A stretch of DNA of 64,000 bases from Chrysoporthe austroafricana (GCA_001051155.2 JYIP02000003.1:682001-746000), one strand, 5' to 3'; shown: positions 24,607 to 35,285, numbered from the stretch's first letter. The notes: generated by a model from the letters alone, not told the origin. A program made the numbers and translations.

Positions 24607-24735
24607 TCAAGCGCCTTTCTTACTTATCTCCATCACTTGCACCTCAAGCTCCTCAGCCTCCTTCCACCATCCCTGATCCCGATATGTTAATGCGAGATTG
24701 CTCATGCTTATCAGCATATCAGGATGCTCCTGGCC
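24607..24735 (-). pseudogene. TPR (kinesin-light-chain type) repeat relic
   Basis: Minus-strand frame of 42 residues ending in TGA, with the segment EHPDMLISMSNLALTYRDQG followed by WWKEAEELEVQVMEI. This is one tetratricopeptide repeat of the type found at the C-terminus of fungal NB-ARC/TPR (NLR-like) proteins. No further repeats are found in frame on either side. Considered a remnant of a larger gene. Confidence 0.6.
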
Positions 24736-24739
24736 GATT

Positions 24740-25445
24740 CATATGCTGCTTTATCTATACCTGGCTGTTCGTGCCATGAGGATAGTTGAGGTTCTTCACT
24801 CTCAGGGCCGGTACTCCCTTCTATCATTTGTCTTCGTCGTTCTATCCGGTCGTGCTATCCGAGATCTGATAGATTTCCTCCTTCAGCATCGCTGTGTCCT
24901 TCTGCCTCATTTAGTTCTTGCTGTCTTCAGAAGCATTACTCGGTGAAATCTGGCTTTTGCGCGTTGCGGTAAGAGGCCTTCCTGCAGCGGGCATCAGATT
25001 AACTCGCTGAATATTCTTTATTATCTATATGTGATGTGGCTAGCTAGCCAAAAGAGAGCTTCGTAACTCAAGTATTTCACCTTCAAAGCCAACTCGATAG
25101 TGAGGAAAATCCCTAGCAAGCCCTTTTGGCTTCCCTTCACTCAGTCCATGGACTTTCCCCCAGCAAGAGAGGAAGACATCAGCAACGCCTCGGGCTACGA
25201 CAGCAGGAAGAAGAGGGCTAGGGTCAGGGCGAAAAGCAGTTATATTGCTAATGACTGTAGGGTAAAATAGCTTGGATCACTGGCCCACAACACTGTCGCC
25301 GGCTGCACCCAACCCTGTCAGGATAACCGGTACACGGCACTCTATAACCCAGATCTGCCTATCTGCCTGTCCGCATTGCCTTTTACCCCAAAGCCATTAT
25401 CTTATTAAATGCTCTTCAGTATTGGCGGGTGCCTTGCTGAACCCA
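24740..25445. other. Intergenic, nothing recognised
   Basis: Moderately AT-rich sequence between the TPR relic and the basic-protein gene. No motif or conserved frame recognised. Confidence 0.35.
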
Positions 25446-26640
25446 TCAGCTACCTGCCTTGGTGCTGGTTGTGACCCTAGTCTTGGTGCCGGCAGACCGT
25501 CGATGCCTCGGCCTCTCGGTGGCAGCCTCCGGAGCGTCCCTCTGAATCCTGTCGGTCTGCACCTGCACGTCGGCACGGCCGTCCTGTCCGAGCTGCAGGA
25601 GCTGGGCATCCGCACCCGAGAGCTGCCGGCGTCGTGCACGGGTGACTCGAGGCGTGAGCGTTGTCGGAGGAAGCTGCATGCGCTGCTGTGAGCTCTCTCG
25701 GAGGGCGGCAGGCTTCGCCCGGCTGCTGTGTCTCGTGCGAGTATTGCGATCTCTCCTGCTGGTGACGTTTGCGGCTGTTATCTCCTCCCTGACGGCCTTC
25801 CTCTTCTTGGCCTCTGGCTTATCCGGCACCGGCTGAGCCTCGTAGTCCATATCGGATCGCCTTTTCCTCTTACTGCCAGACGCTACACCGGGCGGCGCCG
25901 GCCGCGACGACACCGGCGGCTGGGACTGTATCTTCTTTCCTATCATTCTCCGCCTCTTCTGGGGGCCTGGTTGTCCCTCAGGGGTGGCGAGCAGCGGCTG
26001 ACCATGGGCGTCCCCCTCTGAACCCCTCTTGCGCTTGTAACCCGATGTCCCTCTGGTCTCGGCCGGCGGCTGAGACGGAATCTCCTTCTTCATCACTCTT
26101 CGCCTCTTCTGGGAGCCTGGTTGTTCCTCGGATATCGCGAGCGGTGGCTCAGAGGCCCCCCCCCTCTTCTGGACCCCTCTTACGCTTGTGATCCCGTGTT
26201 CCTCTGTTGTTAGCCGGTGGCTGTTCGAGAACGGTGTCCTCGGCAGGCTGGTTGTTCACCAGCACGGGGAACAGCGGCTCGTCGATGTAGGGAGCTGAAG
26301 GAACGCTACAGGGATGCCGCTCATGGGGGTCAACCTCGCTCAGAGATTTGCCGCAAATGTCGAACGGGATTTGGGGCCATTCGACGGGGTTGGCAAAGTC
26401 GTCTATCGTTGCAAGCCCTGCGTCGATCAGTATGGATTGTTCGACCAGCTTAACCTCGTGCGCCATCTCGTCGTCGTCTAGATCACTCTCGCTTCGGGGT
26501 GACGGCAGCCGTGCCTCCTTCTTTGTATAGTAGTCGTTGACAAAGGTCTCGCGCCATTGGTCCCGATGAAATGTCCACCTCTCGTCGTAATCGGCCTCCG
26601 TCTCGTCTGGGCGCCTGGGAGAACAAAACCCCAGCGGCAT
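25446..26640 (-). pseudogene. Basic, low-complexity hypothetical protein, frameshifted in a C9 tract
   Basis: ATG at 26640 (MPLGFCSPRRPDETEADYDE). The N-terminal 160 residues are acidic, with DERWTFHRDQWRETFV and SESDLDDDEMAHEV. A basic repetitive region follows. The frame stops at 26149 just after a run of nine C (26156-26164, nine G on the coding strand). In the adjoining frame coding continues to 25446 with the same repeat character: KRKRG is followed by QKRRR in both parts, and the spacer QPPAETRGTSGYKRKRG echoes QPPANNRGTRDHKRKRG upstream of the break. One base too many or too few in the G run therefore breaks a product of about 398 residues. It could be a sequencing error, a true pseudogene or a slippery tract. 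No known domain. KRKR/KRRR clusters suggest nuclear localisation. The gene is divergent from the kinase gene at 26976. Confidence 0.65.
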
Positions 26641-26670
26641 GATGGCGGTTGTGTGTCGCGTGGCCGGTGT

Positions 26671-26730
26671 GGATGCAAATGTGATGATGTTGATGCAAAT
26701 GTAATGATGTTGATGTGAATGTGATGATGT
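26671..26730. repeat. 20-bp tandem repeat between divergent genes, three copies
   Basis: Units 26671-26690, 26691-26710 and 26711-26730, of the form KGATGCAAATGTGATGATGT with a few substitutions. It lies 31 bp upstream of the minus-strand ATG at 26640 and about 245 bp from the plus-strand ATG at 26976, so inside a shared divergent promoter. Confidence 0.8.
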
Positions 26731-26975
26731 TGTCGGGAAGGATGCGTAGTGACGTTAGAGTCTAAAGGGTGGCCACCGCTCTCGCCCAGCCACCCTAGCG
26801 CGTCCGGAACAGGCGGTCAGGGGGCTCCCCTCCAGAACACCGCGCTAATATTTAGCTGATAAGTCTAGTCACGCCTGTGCTCGCATTTTACCATGAATAT
26901 TGTCATTATCCTCAATATTGGTCATTATCAACTTTGGTTATTATCGTGACCATTATAATTATCGCCAACACTATT

Positions 26976-28738
26976 ATGTCATTGCCCTTCTTTCGCTTCG
27001 CAACGCTGACCGCGGAGAATAAGGCAGCTCAGAAATGCCTGGCATCCCTCATCGACAGCCAGCCTCCCGAGTCTCCTGTCCATCTCGTCGCTGTCGCCCA
27101 GGCCGACGGCCCTACAAAGCCCACCGACCGCGCTGCCCGATCTAAATACCAGCTTGTGCTCTCGTTCAGCGCACGAGGCTCTGGTCCTGACCATGGCTGG
27201 GTGGTCGGAAGTTTGGCCGGGTCGATCTGCCCATCTGCTCGTCCAAGTCACGCCATCTGAGAGGATCGCAGATTTGTATGATCTCGATCCATCCGCAGTC
27301 CGGAGCCTTCATATTGTGGAACATAAGCAGATACCACTCGATTACATACCTGCAGGCCGATAGGAACGCCGATGTCGAGCTGCAGTACAATGAAAGATAT
27401 ATTCTTCATATGAACACCAACCGCCTTCGTATCGGCCCGCTGGACTTTGTGCTCGAGTTTTCCGCCAGGGATGAGACAGCATATTCGACCAATCTCGAGA
27501 AATATATGCGGAAGCGATATCAGGGCTAGGACTACCACCGCCGTATCCGGAAGTACGGCTATCTCGATATATTGCCCAAGTCAATATATCTCGACATGAG
27601 GCACGTTATCATCCATCATACTATCTCCAAAGGGGCTTTTGGTGCGGTTCAGGCTGGTATTAACAAGCAGTCCGGAAAGGTTATGGCCTGCAAGACGATT
27701 CACTGTCATCATTACGATATCCCAATCATCAGGAACGAGCTCGAGATTGCTAAACAAATCCCTTCCAGGACCGTCGGCCTTGTCCCTCTCCTCTCATCAT
27801 GGTGCGAACATAGCGACCCATTCCCCTGTTCCCAAGCTGCGGTCGAGTACGTATATCTCCTTATGCCGTATGCGCCTTTCACATTTGCTACTGCGCCGTG
27901 GCAGGAGATCGACCTGCCCACAAGGCTAGTCCTGTATCATCAGGTGCTCGACGGCCTCAGGAACCTGCATGCTATGGGTATCATGCACCGCGATATCAGC
28001 CCCAGGAACCTGCTAGTCTTTTCTTGCTGGGCTCCTGCCTCTGCAAGCGCCGCCATCTGCGACTTCGGAAAGGCCAAGAAAGGCCTCTGGGGCACTCAGG
28101 CGGCCCTCGGGCCTCTGGGCTTTACAGCACCAGAAGTCGGGCGCCAGGGAGAGTATACGAACGCTATCGATATTTTCAGCCTGGGGCTTTCCATATTGGC
28201 TACCTTTATATCGTGGGTTGGCGCAGAGCCCATATCCAAAGATAACCATACAAAGATTCTTAAACGTCTTGCCAGACTTCAAGACAGTATCCCCAACAAC
28301 CTCAAAACCCTCCTCCGTTCTATGTTGGCATGGGACCCCTCGAGCCGCCCAACAGCTGAAGAAGCTCTAGCCGATCAAATCTGGGAACAAATCACGGTGG
28401 TGGAACCTGATCCCGAGGACGAGGACCAGAGCGAGGGGAGATGTCTCCTTCCCCTCTGCGTGCTGCCGGTCCCCAACCCAAATCGAGATTGCAACGGTCG
28501 GGCGGCCCTTCTCTTTCCAGCTCACATGGGATGAACAAGAGGACGCACGAGTCTACTCGGCCAGCCATGTCTAGGAGCCAGTCAGGCGCAAATAAGAAGA
28601 CGCGGAGGTCTTACCCGTCTGGCCCGTCTGGCCCGTCCGGCCGGGAGGACAGGGTGTCGGAAATCGCTGTCCCGCGGATTCTAGTCGGACCTTCGGCTTA
28701 TGTGGGTCATACAGGCTGCACACCCTATCACCGACCTT
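26976..28738 (+). pseudogene. FHA-like plus serine/threonine kinase gene with frameshifts and a stop
   Basis: ATG at 26976 (MSLPFFRFATLTAENKAAQK). The reading runs to about 27210, where HGWVVGS should continue as KFGRVDLPI in another frame: a one-base loss at about 27205-27212. The second part has an FHA-like stretch (SGAFILWNISRYHSITYL, LHMNTNRLRIGPLDFVLEF) and meets TAG at 27527. It continues in the same frame into a kinase domain: glycine loop ISKGAFGAVQAG, lysine in VMACKTI, HRDISPRNLL, ICDFGKA, TAPEVG, DIFSLGLSIL and WDPSSRPTAEEAL, so all catalytic landmarks are present. The kinase frame ends at 28534. A one-base shift near 28435-28440 would lead instead into a Ser/Arg/Lys-rich tail (SKSRLQRSGGPS type) ending at 28738. 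An ATG at 27596 could still give a kinase-only product. Confidence 0.65.
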
Positions 28739-28943
28739 GAAATCAATCACTTCTCTCTCTCTCTTTCTTTCTTTACTTTCTTTTTTTCTTTCTTCTATAA
28801 CTTAGTTTATGTAGGAGCACAGGTAGGGGCTGGTACAAACGGTAGGAAGAACGATGGATTGTATTGCCTAGGAGAACGAGAAAGCCATACCAAATAAAGT
28901 GGCTATGCCAGCACAGTAGGCTTCAGCCGTAGGGATAGTAGCA

Positions 28944-29685
28944 GTGAACAATATTACGTTGACACCGAACCTCAACCGCAAGATCCCCGCCAATTTTGCT
29001 ATAGCGTTGGACAATGCTGCATTTGGATTCAAGCGACCCAATCTCATGGATGTGAAATTGGGCCGGGGGCTGTGGGCAGACGATGCACCGCTTGAGAAGA
29101 AGCGCCGGTTCGACAAGATCAGCGCCGAGACCACACACCATGACCTCTGCTTTCGCATTGCTGGCATACACATATATATAGGCTCGGACGACCCCGATGA
29201 ACCGGACAAGAATGACTACAAGATCTATGGCAAAGACTTTGGTCGTAATAATGTCAACAAGGAGAACGTGGTGGATATATTCCAGGAGTTCATCTATAAT
29301 GCCAGCGCTGGCATTGATGGTGACCACGCGCGCCGTATTGCAGAAGCATTCCGCAGGGATCTGGAGTGTGTGCGTGACGTCCTCGAGGGCGAGGAGAGCC
29401 GCATGTATTCCTCGAGGCTGCTGTTCGTCTTCGAGGGCGACAGGGATGCGCTCAAGGCCGCTACCGACAAGAGCAGCGGCAGCGCGGTCAACTCTGTCAA
29501 AAGAAAGAAGCAAAGTAACCTCCCTGGGTTTCTTTACGAGCTGTATTGACAATGGCATTAGTCTGGACGACGACAGCGAGATTATCTCCTACAGCGCATA
29601 TCCTGCTGCTGATGCTGCGTCCGAAAAGCCTAAGAAGCCCTACACTCTTGCCAACCAGCTGCAGCGCATCCTGCTCAACTCGTAG
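28944..29685 (+). pseudogene. Inositol polyphosphate multikinase (Arg82/IPK family) fragment
   Basis: Open frame 28944..29547 with the family motif PNLMDVKLGRGLWADDAPLE (PxxxDxKxG, inositol and ATP binding) preceded by IALDNAAFGFKRP. Then come TTHHDLCFRIAGIHIYIG, KDFGRNNV and YSSRLLFVFEGDRDAL, the SSLLF-type motif. The N-terminal lobe motifs are missing: upstream the frame is closed by TAG at 28917. After KRKKQ the frame ends in LYELY and TGA. A neighbouring frame to 29685 encodes a Pro/Lys/Ser tail, and the family's final IDFAH metal-binding motif is not found in any frame. The copy is therefore truncated at both ends and probably inactive. In this family the intact enzyme makes InsP4/InsP5 and acts in transcription control. 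Confidence 0.7.
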
Positions 29686-29747
29686 ATCAATATCCTATTA
29701 CTACCCCTTCCTATCGGTATTGCCCTAGGTGCGGGCATACAGGTCAG

Positions 29748-29922
29748 CGTGGGTAGCTAAAAGTTCAACGTGGGTAGGAAAAGTGGGCACGGAAGCAAAC
29801 CCACTTAACTCGGCGTGGGTAGAACGCAAGACCCACATACCTCAGCGTGGGTAGAGAGCAAGTTTTTCCGTGCCCACTTTTACCCACTTTTCCTACCCAC
29901 GCTGAACTTTTAGCTACCCACG
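29748..29922. mobile_element. MITE-like element with long terminal inverted repeats and 5-bp TSD
   Basis: The left arm starts CGTGGGTAGCTAAAAGTTCA at 29748 and runs to about 29794. The right arm is its reverse complement, ending at 29922, with one mismatch (A/G) and a 10-bp duplication (TAAAAGTGGG). Arms are about 47 and 57 bp. The centre contains two more CGTGGGTAGA copies. Flanking GTCAG at 29743-29747 and 29923-29927 is a perfect 5-bp direct duplication. No transposase frame. The structure fits a non-autonomous DNA transposon. Confidence 0.85.
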
Positions 29923-29927
29923 GTCAG

Positions 29928-31914
29928 CTGTAACTCCGAAGAGATCGGAGCAGATAGATTACTTCGTAAATGAAAGTGGTGTCTCAGGCCGACAGGGGAG
30001 ATGCGACATGTCGCTGGACAAGAAGTCTCGTAGGTAGCTGTCTAACTGATAGTCTGGGACCTTGGAGGAAAATCACGGAGACTCAGATGTCGCTTCTCCT
30101 ATCACAACCTCCGTGCTGTTCATCCCCCAATCCCATAGAAGTCCTGCTCTCCGTCAGGAGGTCAGGCCTTCGTCGGTCAGAGTCTCAAGGAGAGAGAGGA
30201 TGACGGAAAAGTGGCCCTGCAGAGAGCCGCGCCGGCAGCCGGGCCACTTAGCAGCAGGTAATAGGGCAGGTGGCGCTCGAGGTCGAAATAGAGTGGATCG
30301 TAGGAACCAGGGCGGGCGGAGCCTCTGCAGTGACGAGCGGGTGCGGTGGGTTCGGAAACCCGGGCTACGCATGCCAAGGCGACCTGTGACGCAATTGCGG
30401 CTCCAAGACCCCTTGAACGTCACTCAGGACCTTCAGCCTCTTCAGGGCCCTCGTCGGCGTGCGCATGCCTCTTGCGGGTTGCGGCTGCAACCACACTACA
30501 TCTGATGATGCAGGGCGACGGGCAGGACACATGCAGGACAGCAAAGGGGCACAAGGAAAACCCGCCGAGTATTTCCACGAGGTTTCCCACCGCCTGTTAT
30601 CATGTACCTTGTGAGCGTGGTCTTGAAGTTCCACAGCTCCAGCGCCCCGTGTCCATTCTACCGCTCAGACACACATGTCCAGGGGCGCTGCTGAGGTCTT
30701 TTACCTGTGAAAGTTTTTCTTTCCTTTTTTTTTTTTTTTTTTTTTTTTTTCCTTAGCCCGACGTCAGTGGCGCCAGACGATACATATCGTGTGCCTGAGG
30801 TGAGATCGGCCAAGCAGAATCTTGACTCGTGCACTAGGACTCTGCAAACACAACGTCGTCAAACCGTCGTCGCTGTCCTATCTACGGTCTCTACCCAATA
30901 CGGCTTGGGACCTTGACACGACTGACCTCTTCGATTCACCATCCAATCCTGATCCGGGTCTCTGTGCTCTGGTTGTATCCCCCCCCTCCTTCTTCGCCCT
31001 GGCTTCCTCACATTCTCTTTTACTCCTTTACTTGTCCTTCTTGTACCGTGCAAATACGTTACACGTTTCACAGCATGGCCGGGACTCCTCTTACTGTAAA
31101 GGCGGATCATCGCTACAGGTCATCTCTGGCTGACCACTGGTCAGCTGTGTCCGCTCTCTCAGCACGGAGTCCCTTCCTGTGTACCTCCGTATATACATAG
31201 CAGCAGACAGGTTGAGCAGCGGAACCTCAGTAATCGGACCGAGCACACAAACCGACAGGTGCAACGCGTCGCATGCCTCTCCCACGCTCGCCGTCGGGAT
31301 GATCTGCGTTCTCGACCCACCCGGTCCGCATTTCTGAACCCACCCGGGTCCGCAGACGGGCGCCGTCCGGGCGCCTTGCGCCGTGCCACACGGTCCTGGC
31401 TGCGAACGAGCCCGCCAACTTCCCAGCCGCGCCAGGCCGTGCCGAGAATTATCATTTTCACGGTGGCGATGCCAGAGCTCTTGGGTACCGGCCGGCAGGA
31501 CCCTGGCGGTCAGCACCTGGAAACTGAAGCTGCCCGCATCATCTCACCTCGTCTTATCACTCCGCGTTTGCCCCAGCAAAACTCCAGTTGCACTCCACGA
31601 CCACCACACTTCCACTCCGCGATAGTGGGCCAATATGACGTCCTGGTTGAAATCTCTTTTTTTTTCGTTTATCCGATAGTGGCCCACTGCCTGGGGATGA
31701 GAGGATATGATGCCATCCTTCGCGGTTCACTCATCCTTAAGATGCATACTTACCCACGTAGAGAGTATTTAAGGGCCGCCCCCAGGAATGGGACCCCTTT
31801 CCCTGGACCCTGAAGTTCCTTCAACTACTCACCTTGCCCTCTCCTCCACGGCTTACCATCTCCTTACATTTCGGAGCCGTGCCTAGTTGAGAAATCACCA
31901 CCAGTCCGGACACG
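29928..31914. other. Intergenic, sugar transporter promoter
   Basis: No gene recognised. A T tract of about 24 lies near 30727-30750. The last 400 bp before the transporter ATG are pyrimidine-rich. No known regulatory site can be assigned with confidence. Confidence 0.4.
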
Positions 31915-33744
31915 ATGGTTGTTCAGACATTGAGGAAGCACGCCCCCTCCACGGGGCACAAGGACAACCACCATGGCGTCCCAACTTACTGGAGCAAGTC
32001 CGGCCATACCCTCCAGAAATTCATCACAGCCTTAGCCACCTGCGACTTTCTGCTTTTCGGTTTTGATGTCAGTTCTCCCCCCGTTCAGTTCGGCCTCTGG
32101 CTCGTCGGGGCATGCATGCTAATAGAGAGTACAGCAAGGTGTCATGGCCGGTATTATTTCCTCTGCAGCGTTCACGGCCGATTTTCCCGAGGTCAACAAC
32201 AACAGTACCTGGCAAGGCTTCGTGACGTCCATCTACGCCGTTGGCTGCTTCCTGGGTGCCTTGTTCATTCTCACCTTTGGCGACCGCCTCGGGCGCCGCA
32301 AGTCCATCTTCCTCGGAGCTTCCATCATGATCATTGGTGTCATAATCCAGATCGCCAGTGCTCCCCCCAACGGCGGCGCCACTGCCCAGTTCATCATCGG
32401 TCGATGCATCACTGGCATTGGAAACGGTATCAACACGTCGACCGTGCCGACCTACCAGGCCGAGTGCTGTCCCGCCCACAACCGCGGCAAGCTGATTTGC
32501 ATCGAGGGCGGTAACGTCGCCGTGGGCTCCATGATCGCCTACTGGATTGACTACGGGTGCACCTATGGTCCGTACGCGTTCTCCTGGCGCTTCCCTATTG
32601 CCTTCCAGTGTGTTTTTGCCATCGTCATTCTCGTCATGATGCTCCGGCTTCCGGAATCGCCTCGCTGGCTGCTTGCTCACGGCGCAACCGACGACGCCGT
32701 CACCGTCCTGGCCGCGCTGCACGACAAGACGCGTGACCATGACGATGTTCAGGGCCAGATGAACTTCATCCTGGACGCGATCCGCGCTTCAGGCCAAGAC
32801 GGCGGCAACGTGCCCATCAGCGAGATCTTCACCAACGGGAGGACCCAGCACCTGCGCCGGATGCTGTTGGGTGCGGGCAGCCAGTGCATGCAGCAGCTGT
32901 CTGGCTGCAATGCCGTCATCTACTACTTTCCTATCCTCTTCAAGTCCTCGATCCACACCTCTGACAACCTGGCACTGCTGCTCGGCGGGGTGAACATGAT
33001 CGTCTACGCGATCTTCGCCATGACCTCTTTCCTAGTCGTCGAGAGAGTCGGGCGCCGGAATCTCTTCTTCATCGGTACTATCGGACAGTGTCTATCCATG
33101 GTGCTCGTCTTCGCCTGCCTCATCCCCGGTACCGCGAACGATGCCAAGGGCGCCGGCGTTGGCCTGTTCACGTACATTGCCTTTTTCGGAGCGACTTGGC
33201 TCCCGCTGCCGTGGCTGTACCCGGCTGAGATCAACCCCCTGAAGACGCGGGCTCGCGCAAATGCCCTCTCCACCACCCAGAACTGGCTGTGGAACTTCTT
33301 CATCGTGATGATCACCCCTGTGCTCATCGATAGCATTGGATGGGGTACATACCTGTAAGTACACCACGTCGGCTCTCGAGCTCCCGCAACGATAACATGC
33401 TGACCAATGCCGTTAACAGGTTCTTCGCCGCTTTGAATGCTATCTTCCTCCCGATCCTATACTTCCTCTATCCTGAGACCTCCGGTCGATCTCTGGAGGA
33501 AATCGACCTCATCTTTGCCAAGGGCCATGACGAGCACATCAGCTACGTGCACGCCGCCCAGAGGATGCCCAAGCTCAGCGATGCCGAGGTCCACGCCATG
33601 GCTCGCGAGTATGGCTTCTCCAGCTCAGACGACGAGGCCAGCAACGGAAAGACCAAGCGTCGGCACAGCGAGAGAGAGGGTCGTTCCAGCGAGAAGGAGA
33701 ATGAGATGGCGGCGCTGGACAACCAGAATGCCTTGATGGCTTGA
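31915..33744 (+). CDS. MFS sugar transporter (sugar porter family)
   Basis: Plasma-membrane hexose or disaccharide carrier. Exons 31915..32067, 32135..33354 and 33420..33744 encode 565 residues. Intron 1 has donor GTCAGT, acceptor TACAG and a good CTAAT branch site; intron 2 is GTAAGT...AACAG. Sugar-porter signatures are GDRLGRRKSIFLG after the second helix, PESPRWLL, QQLSGCNAVIYYFP (substrate-binding helix 7), ERVGRRNLFFIG, WLYPAEINPLKTRARA and PETSGRSLEEIDLIFA. The tail of about 80 residues is Ser/Glu/Lys/Arg-rich (SEREGRSSEKENEM), probably cytosolic and a target for phosphorylation or ubiquitin control. Substrate is not determined; the closest general type is the fungal lactose/high-affinity hexose permease group. 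Confidence 0.93.
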
Positions 33745-34850
33745 ACGAATGATGCCCTCCCTTGTATTGTTTCTGGTCATAAGTGGTTAGCTCAGGAGGC
33801 TGGACCACGACGACACCGCGTGATGAGTTTTACGATACCCTAGACAGAAGATTGATGTGCAAGATGGTAGAATGATAGAAGGATAGAGTAGATAACAGGT
33901 GATTTCAGTCAGTTGCACAGGCTCCAGTGTGTTGGCCCATTCCCTCCCCCCACCCCAATGCCAACAACCCCACCCCACTGACAGATCTGTCTGCCATGGT
34001 GATGTTGTGGATGTTATGCGGAGGGAGGGCACAGTCTGATAGTAGCCGAGGAGGCTGCGTTCTCCGAGGGCGTCTGAGAGCGGTTGTGAAGCCTAGTGAT
34101 GGTGGTGGTGGTGCTGTGGACATGCCAGGCAGGCGGTCCTCGCCCATTCCTCTTTAGGGGGTGGAACGGGAACTCTAGACGTGCCTCGTAACCTGAAAAA
34201 AAAAAAAAAAAAAAAAAAAAAAAACACAAANAGAAAAAAATAGAAGCGCCTATAACACCAAAAAAAAAAAAAAAAAAAAAAAAAAAACTTAAATCGAGGT
34301 ACCCCCCCCCCCTCAACAGAGCAGAGGACCTAGACTGAGCTCGCCCCCCGGCGGGCCGGCCGTCAGGACAGCTAACAGCCAGTCCAGCCTGATCGATCCC
34401 TACACAGAGAGAGAAAAAGATAAAAAAAGGAGACAAAGAGAAAAAACAGAGAAAGAGACAGAGAAAGAGACAGAGAAAGAGACAGAGAAAGAGACAGAAA
34501 GAGAGAAAGGAAAAGAAACAAAAAGAGAAATAGAAAGAGACGGAGAGAGAGATGGAGAGGCGGAGAGAGAGGCGGAGAGAGAGGCGGAGAGAGAGGCGGA
34601 GAGAGAGGCGGAGAGAGAGGCGGAGAGAGAGGCGGAGACCTAGAGAAAGAGAGAAGAGAAAAACAAAAAAAAAGGGAAAAAAAGGGAAGAAAAGAAAAGA
34701 AAAAGAAAAAGAAAAGAAAAAGAAAAGAAAAAAAGAAAAAAAAGGAAGAGCAGGAAAAGACGGAAGAAGAAAAAGAGAGTAATGGAAACGCATCTAGTTA
34801 CTGCACACAGCAATTTGGGTATATATCTAGCGCGTCTAATTGCTAGTAGT
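33745..34850. repeat. Low-complexity block: poly-A tracts, one N, GGCGGAGAGA minisatellite
   Basis: Two A tracts (about 34196-34224 and 34260-34287) flank a short segment with an undetermined base at 34231. From 34420 to 34640 the sequence is purine-rich: GAGACAGAGAAA-type repeats, then about eight copies of a 10-bp GGCGGAGAGA unit (34556-34638), followed by an AAAG-rich run to about 34780. Open frames here encode only Arg/Glu or Leu/Phe/Ser repeats and are not genes. Confidence 0.8.
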
Positions 34851-34863
34851 ATTACTTGAGCAT

Positions 34864-35285
34864 ATGGGTGGTAAACTCATCTGGTGATCGCCTACATCGG
34901 GATACCTATGTCGCCAAGAACCATGTCAGCAGCTTCTTGCGGCGACAGATGGCCCATACTAAGGTCTTCCGCGACGTCTTGATTGAAGAAGGGTACACCG
35001 ACCCAGTGGACCGTGAAGTGGAGTTCAACATATACGTGCCCCAGTCCGAGCTCGAGACGGCCGACAATTGGCCGCCCGCTTACCATAGAGGAGGCCAAAG
35101 AGCTCATCGCTAAATACCCCATCCCCTCGTGGGTGGACCGCTCAAGTCCCTTATATGAAGGATGGGAGCTGCATCCTGACACTTTTATGGCACTTGAGGA
35201 AGGAAGCGATGGGAGTTCTGAGCTGACTAGTGGTGAAAGCAGTAGAGATTATCTGGTGAATTCACTTGGTAGGCCAATTACGTAG
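34864..35285 (+). pseudogene. Unknown-protein fragment with a frameshift
   Basis: The frame from about 34871 reads SSGDRLHRDTYVAKNHVSSF and VLIEEGYTDPVDREVEFNIY, up to about 35085. The neighbouring frame then takes over with PLTIEEAKELIAKYPIPSWV and DRSSPLYEGWELHPDTFMAL, ending at TAG 35285. Both halves have good coding character, so a single frameshift around 35080-35090 in one ancestral gene is likely. I do not recognise the family. Confidence 0.4.

Noticed and set aside
34014..34793. Frame encoding Leu/Phe/Ser repeats
   Set aside because: It translates simple purine repeats across poly-A tracts and an N.
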